From: Bacteriovoracaceae bacterium
Lineage (GTDB): Bacteria; Bdellovibrionota; UBA1018
Direction of reading: 5' to 3'
DNA length: 6,308 nucleotides
Assembly (NCBI GenBank): GCA_023250755.1
Contig: JAHFAC010000106.1
Location: 1 to 6,308, forward strand
Of the stretch, positions 1-6,308 are shown piece by piece. The notes below the pieces were generated by a model, which was not told where the DNA came from, searched no databases, and saw nothing but the letters and a program-made list of their open reading frames with translations. The stretch's first letter is position 1; each line of letters begins with the position of its first letter. A program made the position numbers and the translations under genes.

Positions 1-1314
1 AAACTCCCTGGATTCAAAGGTGTACCCGCTGGGAATTTGTCGCTGGCGCTTTATTCCAAAGTCGGAATGCACGATGGTCGGCAGGCCAACAATGCGTGGC
101 TTCAGGAGTTGCCCGATCCCATCACCACGGTGACCTGGGATAATTATCTCAATATTTCACCTGCGTTGGGAGAGAAACTCGGAGTTGAGAGTAATGATGT
201 GCTTGAGCTGATGACCGACTCAGGCACGCTCCAGGCTCCCGTTCATGTTCAACCGGGATTGCACCCGAACGTGGTGACTCTGGCGGTAGGATATGGACGT
301 CAGGCAGCCGGAAAAGTCGGTACCGGAGTCGGCGTTAACGCGTTTACCTTGGCCAAAGTTTCAGGTGGGCACTTGGTTTTTTCTGGACAGGCTGCTAAAA
401 TTTCGCGAACTGGCAAATTTTATAAGCTGGCTGAGACTCAGTGGCATCACTCATCCGAAAATCGTCCCATCATCAATGACATCACTTTGGCTGCATTTCG
501 CAAAAAACCAGATACGGCGAATCACACGGATCCCCATCTCAGGATGGAGACAGTCCCCACTCTTTGGCCTGCTCATGAATACAAAGGGCCACGCTGGGGA
601 ATGGCTATTGACCTGAGTTCATGCATTGGATGCTCGGCTTGCGTGGTGGCTTGTCAGTCGGAAAACAATATTCCGGTAGTGGGCCGCGAAAACGTCCGCA
701 AGAGCCGTGAGATGCATTGGATTCGGATTGATCGCTATTATTCGGGCAAGCCTGAGAATCCGGATGTGGTTTTTCAACCCATGCTTTGCCAGCACTGCGA
801 AAATGCTCCTTGTGAGACGGTTTGCCCGGTGCTCGCAACGGTCCATAGCAGTGAGGGTCTTAACGAACAGGTTTATAACCGATGCGTTGGCACCCGATAT
901 TGCCAAAACAACTGTCCCTATAAGGTGCGTCGCTTTAACTTTTTTGATCATTGGAAGCAGTATGAAAGCACCATGAATCTCGCTTGGAATCCGGATGTCA
1001 CCGTTCGGACTCGAGGGATTATGGAGAAGTGCACGTTTTGCGTCCAGCGCGTGCGTGAAGGCAAAGAAAAGGCAAAGGATCGAGGCGATCGAGTGCAGGA
1101 CGGTGATATTAAAACCGCTTGTCAGCAAACCTGCCCGACTGAGGCGATTGTTTTTGGTGATTTAAATGATCCGAAGAGCCGAGTTTCACAGCTTCGGGCG
1201 GATCCACGGGGATTTAGAGCCCTTGAAGTACTCAATGCCAAACCTTCCATCACTTATATGACTAAGGTACGAAATAAAGAAGAGAGCCCGGCAGAGGGTG
1301 AACACCATGCGTAA
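1..1314 (+). CDS. actB: ActB, iron-sulfur subunit of alternative complex III (3' part, 5' end outside window)
   Basis: This is the periplasmic electron-transfer subunit of ACIII; it carries electrons from the quinol site to the cytochrome c subunits. The reading frame is open from base 1, so the gene starts to the left. The visible 437 codons are somewhat under half of a usual ActB of about 1000 residues. Numbering from base 1, residues about 15-120 resemble the C-terminal molybdopterin-dinucleotide-binding fold of the CISM/DMSO-reductase superfamily, with a conserved [13 protein letters not shown] stretch. A ferredoxin-like domain follows, with Cys groups C208/C211/C214/C218, C263/C266/C271/C275, C295/T298/C301/C305 and C344/C347/C374/C378. 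The third group has Thr where the second Cys would be, which fits three [4Fe-4S] and one [3Fe-4S] cluster as known for ACIII. ActB is generally thought to lack molybdenum cofactor, but the part that would show this is outside the window. The protein ends in GEHHA. The actC start lies 20 bp downstream. Confidence 0.95.
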   Translation, partial: KLPGFKGVPAGNLSLALYSKVGMHDGRQANNAWLQELPDPITTVTWDNYLNISPALGEKLGVESNDVLELMTDSGTLQAPVHVQPGLHPNVVTLAVGYGRQAAGKVGTGVGVNAFTLAKVSGGHLVFSGQAAKISRTGKFYKLAETQWHHSSENRPIINDITLAAFRKKPDTANHTDPHLRMETVPTLWPAHEYKGPRWGMAIDLSSCIGCSACVVACQSENNIPVVGRENVRKSREMHWIRIDRYYSGKPENPDVVFQPMLCQHCENAPCETVCPVLATVHSSEGLNEQVYNRCVGTRYCQNNCPYKVRRFNFFDHWKQYESTMNLAWNPDVTVRTRGIMEKCTFCVQRVREGKEKAKDRGDRVQDGDIKTACQQTCPTEAIVFGDLNDPKSRVSQLRADPRGFRALEVLNAKPSITYMTKVRNKEESPAEGEHHA

Positions 1315-1316
1315 AC

Positions 1317-1325
1317 GAGAGGGAG
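1317..1325 (+). promoter_or_regulatory. Ribosome binding site of actC
   Basis: The purine-rich run GAGAGGGAG begins just after the actB stop and ends 9 bases before the ATG at 1335. It supports that ATG as the actC start. The match to the anti-Shine-Dalgarno core (GGAG) is moderate. Confidence 0.55.
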
Positions 1326-1334
1326 TCCGAGTTT

Positions 1335-2771
1335 ATGTCCAGTGAAGCGACTGCTTCTGTCCCATTTTTAAAAGTTCCTAGGGAGGAGTCCCTCGTCACC
1401 GGTGGCAAGACTTTTGCCGATGTGGACCAGGATATCTCGATTCACCTTGAGCGATTTCCGACCTGGCGATGGTGGATGTGTTTTGTCGCCGCGCTTTCAG
1501 CTTTTGGGTTAGGGGCTGTTCTGGTCGGAATCATGTTTGCCCGAGGTCTGGGCGTTCTTGGATTGAATCAGCCCAACGGCTGGGGCGTATTCATTGTGAA
1601 TTTCGTCTTCTGGGTTGGTATTGGCCATGCCGGAACATTGATTTCAGCTATTCTTTTCCTTTTCCGGCAGAAGTGGCGTACCGGGATTAACCGCTCCGCT
1701 GAGGCGATGACGATTTTTGCAGTGATGACCGCACTGATTTTTCCCGTCATTCATACCGGTCGTCCGTGGTACGCGATTTTTTGGCTGATTCCGTATCCGA
1801 ACCAGAGGGAGCTTTGGGTGAATTTCCGTTCACCGCTTCTTTGGGACGTTTTCGCCGTGGGCACTTATTTCACCATCTCTTTGGTGTTTTGGTATGTGGG
1901 AATGATTCCCGATCTTGCAACGGTTCGAGATCGGGCGAAGAATAAAATCCGAAAGTTTATTTATACGATTCTTTCTCTCGGATGGCGCGGATCCAATAAG
2001 GCGTGGTCTCATTACGAAATCGCTTACATGGTTTTTGCGGGGCTCTCGACGCCGCTGGTGCTCTCAGTGCACTCCGTGGTGTCTTTCGACTTTGCTGTTG
2101 CGAACTTGCCTGGGTGGCATACGACTATTTTTCCGCCCTATTTCGTGGCCGGCGCGATTTTTTCGGGTTTTGCCATGGTGGTCACTTTGCTGGTGATTGC
2201 GCGTGAGATGTTTGGGCTTAAAAACTACATTACTTTGGCGCATCTGGAGAAGATGAACAAGATCATCATGGCGACAGGGATGATGGTTGGCTACGCGTAT
2301 GCTTGCGAGTTTTTCATTGCCTGGTACAGTGGTAATACTTTCGAGCGCTATGCTTTCGTCAATCGGGCTTTTGGTCCCTATTGGTGGGCCTATTGGATCA
2401 TGGCCAGTTGCAATGTATTGATTCCCCAAATTTATTGGTTCAAAAAGGCAAGGACCAGCATTCCGATCATGTTTGTCGTTTCGCTTTTCGTCAATATTGG
2501 GATGTGGTTTGAGCGATTTGTCATTACAGTGACGTCGCTTCATCGGGATTTTCTCCCCTCCAGCTGGGCTTATTATGTTCCGACTTGGTTTGATTGGGGG
2601 ATTACGCTCGGGAGTTTTGGCTGGTTTATGATTTGGTTCTTACTCTTCTGTCGAATTTTGCCTGTGATTGCGATGGCAGAGATCAAGGGAGTGATGAAGC
2701 CGGCTGGGACTCACGGCCATCACCCAGAGCCCACTCGCCATCAGGAGGTGTACGCTCATGGAACAAAATAA
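1335..2771 (+). CDS. actC: ActC, NrfD/PsrC-like membrane subunit of alternative complex III
   Basis: This is a polytopic inner-membrane protein of the NrfD/PsrC (polysulfide reductase membrane subunit) family, 478 residues long, close to the usual ActC length. In ACIII it lies under ActB and forms the likely quinol-oxidation site. A soluble N-terminal stretch of about 45 residues leads into [10 protein letters not shown] and a series of hydrophobic segments, consistent with about ten helices. Family-typical stretches include HTGRPW (H140-R143-P144), the PLLWD segment with D171, VHSVVSFDF (H246, D252) and WFERFVI near the C-terminus. H140, D171, H246 and D252 are buried polar residues and candidates for quinol or proton chemistry; that role is inferred from the family and not shown here. 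The C-terminal tail is rich in histidine. The start is set by ATG 1335 with a Shine-Dalgarno run upstream. The last 14 bases overlap actD. Confidence 0.96.
   Translation: MSSEATASVPFLKVPREESLVTGGKTFADVDQDISIHLERFPTWRWWMCFVAALSAFGLGAVLVGIMFARGLGVLGLNQPNGWGVFIVNFVFWVGIGHAGTLISAILFLFRQKWRTGINRSAEAMTIFAVMTALIFPVIHTGRPWYAIFWLIPYPNQRELWVNFRSPLLWDVFAVGTYFTISLVFWYVGMIPDLATVRDRAKNKIRKFIYTILSLGWRGSNKAWSHYEIAYMVFAGLSTPLVLSVHSVVSFDFAVANLPGWHTTIFPPYFVAGAIFSGFAMVVTLLVIAREMFGLKNYITLAHLEKMNKIIMATGMMVGYAYACEFFIAWYSGNTFERYAFVNRAFGPYWWAYWIMASCNVLIPQIYWFKKARTSIPIMFVVSLFVNIGMWFERFVITVTSLHRDFLPSSWAYYVPTWFDWGITLGSFGWFMIWFLLFCRILPVIAMAEIKGVMKPAGTHGHHPEPTRHQEVYAHGTK
2743..2750 (+). promoter_or_regulatory. Strong ribosome binding site of actD inside the actC coding end
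   Basis: AGGAGGTG is a near-perfect Shine-Dalgarno sequence 7 bases before the ATG at 2758. It lies inside the last codons of actC and decides the actD start. With the 14-base overlap it suggests translational coupling of ActC and ActD. Confidence 0.85.
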
Positions 2772-3378
2772 CCCAACCCCTGGCAATGGTTTGAAGCCGC
2801 CCGAACTCTCAGGCGTGATTGGTTTTTTTGATGCTCCTGATTTGTTGATCTCGGCGACCCGAAAGGCGAGAGAGGCGAAGTATCGGGATTTTGATGCCTA
2901 TACACCTTATCCTGTTCATGGCCTGGAGGCTGCGCAGGGGATTAAACGCTCTCCGATTCCGTACGTCACTTTTCTTGCAGGCATCACGGGGTGTGCAGCC
3001 GCATTTGCGCTCCAATATTGGACATCGGCTGTGGATTGGCCGCTGAACGTGGGTGGAAAGCCCTTCAACTCTTGGCCGGCATTTGTACCCGTTATGTTTG
3101 AATTGACCATACTTTTTGGCGGGCTCTCGACTTTTGCAGCACTTCTCTTTTTCTGCCGGCTCCCGAACGCTCGGAAGAGGAATTTTGATCCACGCCTCAC
3201 CAGCGATCGCTTTGCTTTGATGATTGAGGCTCCTTTGCATGGAGAAGACCCAGAAGAGGCAGAAGAAATCCTGAAGGCCGGAGGTTTTCAAAAATTCTCT
3301 GAAGAAGAGGCCAAAGGATTTTTGAAGTCCGTGGGGGCAAAAGAAGTTCGTACTGTTTACGCGGAAGGGTGGTTCTGA
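2758..3378 (+). CDS. actD: ActD, DUF3341 membrane subunit of alternative complex III
   Basis: This small integral-membrane subunit of ACIII has 206 residues, within the usual range for DUF3341 proteins. The N-terminal soluble part contains the family-like stretch GFFDAPDLL (about residues 22-30), then a YPVHGLE segment (51-57). Two hydrophobic helices follow, at roughly 68-90 and 108-133, joined by a loop with [18 protein letters not shown], which is highly typical of ActD. The C-terminal domain is acidic and charged ([10 protein letters not shown], then a Glu-rich stretch) and is probably cytoplasmic. No redox cofactor motif is visible. In the family it is a structural or stabilising subunit, possibly lining a proton pathway, and its exact role is not settled. 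The ATG at 2758 has a strong ribosome binding site and overlaps actC by 14 bp; actE begins 2 bp after the stop. Confidence 0.95.
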   Translation: MEQNNPTPGNGLKPPELSGVIGFFDAPDLLISATRKAREAKYRDFDAYTPYPVHGLEAAQGIKRSPIPYVTFLAGITGCAAAFALQYWTSAVDWPLNVGGKPFNSWPAFVPVMFELTILFGGLSTFAALLFFCRLPNARKRNFDPRLTSDRFALMIEAPLHGEDPEEAEEILKAGGFQKFSEEEAKGFLKSVGAKEVRTVYAEGWF

Positions 3379-3380
3379 GT

Positions 3381-3968
3381 ATGAGACTGCTCAAGATGAA
3401 GGGCTGGTGCATCGCTTTTTCGTTTACTAGTTTGAGTATTGCTCTCGCTTCATGCGGAGCGGGACACCATAGCCAGCCCGATACCATTTATATGCCGGAC
3501 ATGGTTTATAGTCCTGCTTTTAAAGCACAACAAGAAGGAGCCATGAGGATGCCCGTGAAAGGGACCATCCCACGTAATTTCACTCCGTATGCGTATGCCA
3601 AAGACCCTGAGGCCGCAGGTCGAGAACTCAAAAATCCATTTCATCGGACAGCGAAGGTCTTTGCTCGAGGTCAGGCGCTTTTTAATACCTATTGCATTGT
3701 TTGTCATGGCCCAGCCGGTGAGGGAGACGGAACGATTGTGCCCAAATTCCCGCGTCCTCCTTCGCTTCAGTCCGATAAGGTTCGCACATGGCCTGATGGC
3801 CGGATTTACCATGTGATTTCGATGGGGCAAAACCTGATGCCGAGCTATGCTTCTCAAATCGATGTTTCTGATCGTTGGGCGATTATTCACTATGTGAGAG
3901 CGCTTCAGCGATCCAAGCACCCGACGCCTGAAGATCTCAAAGTCGCGGCAGCAGCGGCGAAGCAGTAA
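3381..3968 (+). CDS. actE: ActE, mono-haem cytochrome c lipoprotein of alternative complex III
   Basis: This is the periplasmic mono-haem cytochrome c subunit of ACIII, 195 residues from ATG 3381. An N-terminal signal peptide (Lys/Arg-containing n-region, hydrophobic stretch about 10-23) ends in the lipobox LASC with C25, so the mature protein should be lipid-anchored facing the periplasm, as ActE subunits are. The haem-binding motif is CIVCH (C105, C108, H109), followed by GPAGEGDG, which is typical of class I cytochromes c. The distal ligand is probably M153 in the NLMPSY segment. The C-terminus is Ala/Lys-rich. The ATG at 3381 is 2 bp after the actD stop, with AAGGGTGG (3365-3372) at 8 bp spacing. 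An in-frame GTG at 3369 would add four residues but has a purine run directly against it, so ATG 3381 is preferred. It probably receives electrons from ActB/ActA. Confidence 0.95.
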   Translation: MRLLKMKGWCIAFSFTSLSIALASCGAGHHSQPDTIYMPDMVYSPAFKAQQEGAMRMPVKGTIPRNFTPYAYAKDPEAAGRELKNPFHRTAKVFARGQALFNTYCIVCHGPAGEGDGTIVPKFPRPPSLQSDKVRTWPDGRIYHVISMGQNLMPSYASQIDVSDRWAIIHYVRALQRSKHPTPEDLKVAAAAAKQ

Positions 3969-3973
3969 GGGAG
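3967..3973 (+). promoter_or_regulatory. Ribosome binding site of actF, overlapping the actE stop
   Basis: AAGGGAG starts within the actE TAA codon. Two adjacent ATG codons follow, at 3977 (3-base spacing) and 3980 (6-base spacing). The spacing favours 3980 as the main initiation codon, which would shorten the product by one residue. Confidence 0.5.
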
Positions 3974-3976
3974 AGC

Positions 3977-5179
3977 ATGATGGAAAACGGTCATACACGA
4001 GAAATTAAAAATCCAGGGCCCTTTGAAATTCCTGCACAACTAAGAACTCTTTTAATGTTCTTTGTGGCCGTAGGTGGAGCTGTATTTTTGGGTGGGCTTT
4101 GGTTTGATGCGAGACGGACCTGGTTTAGCTTCATTCATAATCATTTCTTCTTTTTATCGTTAGGGCTGGGTGGGCTCTTCTTTGCGGCGCTTCAGTGGTT
4201 GACTGGAGCAATGTGGAGCGCACCGGTGAGGCGCATCAGTGAGTCTTTTACCGCCTATTTGCCGGTGGCGATATTGAGTTTCGTTATTCTCTATTTCGGA
4301 ATCCATCACCTCTATATTTGGAGTCATCCAGAGCAGGTCAAAGGAGATCTGATTCTCGAGGGAAAAGCAGGGTATTTGAGCGTTGGGTTCTTCATGGTTC
4401 GCAATTTGATCGCGCTTGGACTTTGGCTCTTTTTTGCTCATAAAATGGTGGGATCTTCGCTCGCTCAGGATCGCGATGGAAATTTCTCTTATACCGCGAA
4501 AAACCGCATTCTTGCCCCAATTTTCATGATTCTTTTTGCGATCTCCTACACGATGGCCAGTTTTGATCAGTTGATGTCATTGGACCCACACTGGTTTAGC
4601 ACGATCTTTGGCGTGTATTGTTTTTCTGGGCTTTTTTACGCCAATCTTGCCTCAACTTGCGTGTTGGCCGTCTATTTGAAACGTAAAGGAGCTCTCGAGG
4701 GAATCGTGAACGAGAATCACTTGCACGATCTCGGCAAGTTCATGTTCGCATTTACCGTTTTCTGGGCTTACATCGGGTTTTCCCAATTCATGCTGATTTG
4801 GTACGCCAACCTCCCTGAGGAAACCGGTTATTTCCTACATCGTTTTCATAGTTCATGGATTTATATCTCCTTCTTTTTGCTCTTGGGCAAATTCTTAGTT
4901 CCTTTCTTCGCTCTCCTTCCTCGGGATGCAAAGCGGAATGAGGGACGTTTGCTTGGAGTGGGTATTTTTATGCTCTTTGCTCAATGGGTGGATATCCTCT
5001 GGTTGGTCCAGCCTGAATATTCGGCAAGCGGTCCGGTGATCGGGGTGATCGAGTTGGGGATACCCTTGGGCTTTTTGGGCGTGTTCGGGCTGGTGGTGGC
5101 GCGCTTTCTCGGTAAACATAATATTGTCGCCATTCGCGATCCTAAGCTCGTCGAGTCAGTCTTACATCATCACCAATAG
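3977..5179 (+). CDS. actF: ActF, large membrane subunit of alternative complex III
   Basis: This polytopic membrane protein has 400 residues, about the usual ActF length, and is often annotated as quinol:cytochrome c oxidoreductase quinone-binding subunit 2. It is distantly related to ActC in fold, with about ten hydrophobic segments beginning near residue 25. Conserved-looking stretches are SLDPHWFSTIFG (S201 to about G212), the helix with FSQFMLIWYANLPEET (W275, Y276, E281, E282), and WVDILWLVQPEY towards the end. The paired Glu after the YANLP motif and the nearby aromatic residues are typical of the family; in ACIII, ActC and ActF together form the membrane core. Whether ActF has its own quinone site is uncertain. 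The product ends in VLHHHQ. It begins 8 bp after actE and its TAG stop is directly followed by GGAGGG, which may serve the next gene. ATG 3980 is an equally possible start. Confidence 0.95.
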   Translation: MMENGHTREIKNPGPFEIPAQLRTLLMFFVAVGGAVFLGGLWFDARRTWFSFIHNHFFFLSLGLGGLFFAALQWLTGAMWSAPVRRISESFTAYLPVAILSFVILYFGIHHLYIWSHPEQVKGDLILEGKAGYLSVGFFMVRNLIALGLWLFFAHKMVGSSLAQDRDGNFSYTAKNRILAPIFMILFAISYTMASFDQLMSLDPHWFSTIFGVYCFSGLFYANLASTCVLAVYLKRKGALEGIVNENHLHDLGKFMFAFTVFWAYIGFSQFMLIWYANLPEETGYFLHRFHSSWIYISFFLLLGKFLVPFFALLPRDAKRNEGRLLGVGIFMLFAQWVDILWLVQPEYSASGPVIGVIELGIPLGFLGVFGLVVARFLGKHNIVAIRDPKLVESVLHHHQ

Positions 5180-5185
5180 GGAGGG
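5179..5185 (+). promoter_or_regulatory. Possible ribosome binding site for the peptidase gene
   Basis: GGGAGGG overlaps the last base of the actF stop. It lies 9 bases before a TTG at 5195 and 15 bases before an ATG at 5201. The spacing favours TTG 5195, and the codon type favours ATG 5201. Confidence 0.45.
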
Positions 5186-5194
5186 CCGTACCTT

Positions 5195-6220
5195 TTGGTA
5201 ATGTGGATTGGATTATTGCTCACTTTCGGTTTGAGTCTAGCGGGAGAGAGCCCGTCTTCTCAGTTGACCGCTTTTATTCAATCGGGAGGAAAAAACCGAT
5301 CCCCAGGCACTACGGGTGCAGCTCAATCCCTGAATTGGTTAAGAGAGCAAGTTAAGAAAATATCAGGCTGGGAGGTGGACGAGCATCTCTTTCAGCCCGA
5401 TACGGATTTTGCAGTTCAGAATTTGAAAGATGATTTTAAGAGGTTGGTGGTTGGCAAATTTCCCACCCAGCATCCTGAGTATCTCAAATGGAAAACTTTC
5501 ACGACTGACGCGATTCTTTTTCAAGAGGCACTGCGCGGAAGAATGGGTACCAACCTGATCCTTCGCAAGAAGGGTAACAAGGAAGGTAAAGCAACGGGGC
5601 GTGAGGTTGTGGTCGTGGGCGCACATTACGATACCATCACGCATGATCACGCGACGATGAAGATTACAGCGGACATGCCCGCGCCCGGTGCCAATGACAA
5701 TGGTGCGGCCGTGATTACTTTGCTTGAGTTAGCGAGAGACTTGCGTGACTTCAAACCCAGTAAAGCGCTGGAGTTGGTATTCTTCGATTTTGAGGAGGCC
5801 TTTTTTCTGGGCTCTCGCGCCTATGCCCAGGTTCTGAAACAACGAGGAGGGAAGGCCTGGCTCATCAATCTTGAGATGATCGGTTGGAGCAAGCCTGAAC
5901 CAAATCGAGTCAAAGTCTATTCGCGTATCAAAGGCACTGCGGGGAGTGAAGAGGATCTTTTGATCGCTAAATCTGCCGAATTTTTTCTTAAAAAAGAGGG
6001 ACTCCAAGCCGAGATCCTTCAAAACGGATTCGATCGTTCCGATAACTGGTCGTTTTGGCAGCTTGGTCACCCAGCGATTACCATCTCTCAAGACTGGGAG
6101 CGAAACTTTGACGAAAAACACTACCACACAGCCCTTGATACGGCAGACACGGTAGATTGGAAGCAAGTCTTAGCCATCAAGCAGGCGGTAGGCGAGATGG
6201 TGCGGGGACTGGTGAAGTAG
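5195..6220 (+). CDS. Probable secreted M28-family metallopeptidase / glutaminyl-cyclase-like protein
   Basis: This 341-residue product (339 if ATG 5201 is used) carries the full set of M28-type di-zinc motifs. Numbering from ATG 5201, these are HYDT (H142), GANDNGA (D166, bridging Asp), DFEEAFFLGSRAY (E198 general base, E199 ligand), NLEMIGW (E225, in the place of the Asp or Glu ligand) and HYHTALDT (H309 ligand). The family contains aminopeptidases and glutaminyl-peptide cyclotransferases; which activity applies cannot be told from sequence alone. The N-terminus is a short hydrophobic run with a possible cleavage site SLA/GES, suggesting export, although it has no Lys or Arg before the hydrophobic core. 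The region before GTNLILRKK is about 70 residues longer than a minimal connector after the WEVDEHLF segment. It lies 15-21 bp downstream of actF in the same direction, so it is probably cotranscribed. There is no evident role in respiration. The start is uncertain (TTG 5195 or ATG 5201). Confidence 0.88.
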   Translation: MVMWIGLLLTFGLSLAGESPSSQLTAFIQSGGKNRSPGTTGAAQSLNWLREQVKKISGWEVDEHLFQPDTDFAVQNLKDDFKRLVVGKFPTQHPEYLKWKTFTTDAILFQEALRGRMGTNLILRKKGNKEGKATGREVVVVGAHYDTITHDHATMKITADMPAPGANDNGAAVITLLELARDLRDFKPSKALELVFFDFEEAFFLGSRAYAQVLKQRGGKAWLINLEMIGWSKPEPNRVKVYSRIKGTAGSEEDLLIAKSAEFFLKKEGLQAEILQNGFDRSDNWSFWQLGHPAITISQDWERNFDEKHYHTALDTADTVDWKQVLAIKQAVGEMVRGLVK

Positions 6221-6238
6221 GTTCTCCAGGGAACCTGG
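6220..6238 (+). repeat. Short nested inverted repeats after the peptidase gene
   Basis: Two alternative small hairpins can be drawn: GGTTC(6220-6224)/GAACC(6231-6235), and CCAGG(6226-6230)/CCTGG(6234-6238). They are mutually exclusive. Neither is followed by a T run, so this is not a convincing intrinsic terminator. The region of 36 bp between the two genes holds nothing else except a weak Shine-Dalgarno AAGG at 6248-6251. Confidence 0.3.
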
Positions 6239-6256
6239 TAATGCTATAAGGCCGAC

Positions 6257-6308
6257 ATGCATCTTCGAAAATCCCACTGGGAGCAAATCTACACCGAAAA
6301 TCCTCCTG
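6257..6308 (+). CDS. Probable class I SAM-dependent methyltransferase (5' end only)
   Basis: An ATG at 6257 opens a frame that continues off the right edge. The 17 visible residues are MHLRKSHWEQIYTENPP. The HWEQIY segment followed by a charged residue and Pro resembles the first residues of many small class I SAM-dependent methyltransferases, which begin with a HWExxY...P...SW pattern; this is recognition from a short stretch and no SAM-binding motif is visible. A weak Shine-Dalgarno AAGG (6248-6251) sits 5 bases upstream, and an in-frame TAA at 6239 excludes a start farther upstream. It is on the same strand 36 bp after the peptidase stop, so it may belong to the same transcript or have its own promoter. 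The substrate is unknown. Confidence 0.5.
   Translation, partial: MHLRKSHWEQIYTENPP

Noticed and set aside
619..1128. Long antisense open frame of 169 codons opposite actB
   Set aside because: It lies fully opposite the Cys-motif region of ActB, which is strongly constrained, and its product shows no recognisable family feature. It is a shadow of the real frame.
2064..2543. Antisense open frame of 159 codons opposite actC
   Set aside because: It mirrors conserved ActC coding sequence, has a charged, low-hydrophobic product with no motif, and has no plausible neighbours on that strand.
3450..3998. Antisense open frame of 182 codons opposite actE
   Set aside because: It covers the signal peptide, haem motif and end of ActE, whose features are clear. 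No family resemblance was seen in the antisense product.
6220..6238. Intrinsic terminator after the peptidase gene
   Set aside because: The stems are only 5 bp and mutually exclusive, and there is no T run after them.
6222..6250. Promoter for the methyltransferase gene (TATAAG at 6245-6250 as a -10 box)
   Set aside because: No acceptable -35 box is visible at the right distance, and the TATAAG overlaps the weak ribosome binding site, so the match is likely chance.
1..6308. CRISPR arrays, tRNA or rRNA genes, insertion sequences, attachment sites
   Set aside because: The window is almost completely filled by six coding regions on one strand. No direct repeat series, transposase, or structured RNA signature was seen.

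Overview
The window covers most of a gene cluster for alternative complex III (ACIII), the quinol:electron-acceptor oxidoreductase that replaces cytochrome bc1 in many bacteria. In order, all on the + strand, it holds the 3' part of actB (iron-sulfur subunit), actC (NrfD/PsrC-type membrane subunit), actD (DUF3341 membrane subunit), actE (mono-haem cytochrome c lipoprotein) and actF (second large membrane subunit). These are followed by a probable secreted M28-family zinc peptidase or glutaminyl-cyclase-like protein, and by the first 17 codons of a probable class I SAM-dependent methyltransferase that runs off the right edge. actA (multihaem cytochrome) and the 5' part of actB would lie to the left of the window.

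The layout is very compact. actB and actC are 20 bp apart, actC and actD overlap by 14 bp, actD and actE are 2 bp apart, actE and actF are 8 bp apart, and actF and the peptidase are 15-21 bp apart. No promoter or rho-independent terminator is visible between actB and the end of the peptidase gene, so one transcript with translational coupling is the simplest reading. The longest stretch without a gene is the 36 bp between the peptidase and the methyltransferase.

From knowledge of the family, ActC and probably ActF sit in the membrane around the quinol site. Electrons pass from quinol through the four Fe-S clusters of ActB to the haems of ActA and ActE, and then to a soluble cytochrome or directly to a terminal oxidase. 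ActD is a small membrane subunit. The visible motifs agree: four Cys groups in ActB, one with Thr in place of Cys as expected for a [3Fe-4S] site, and a lipobox plus a CxxCH haem site with a distal Met-Pro in ActE.

The organism is a Gram-negative bacterium with an aerobic-type electron transport chain and roughly 50% G+C (judged by eye). ACIII is found in Bacteroidota, Acidobacteriota, Verrucomicrobiota, Planctomycetota, Myxococcota/Bdellovibrionota and others, and I cannot choose among them from this window. The respiratory genes look ordinary. The most unusual points are that actF is followed by a peptidase and a methyltransferase rather than the often-seen terminal oxidase genes, that the peptidase has an odd start region, and that three of the Act subunits end in histidine-rich tails. 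I did not find convincing evidence of a wholly undescribed system.
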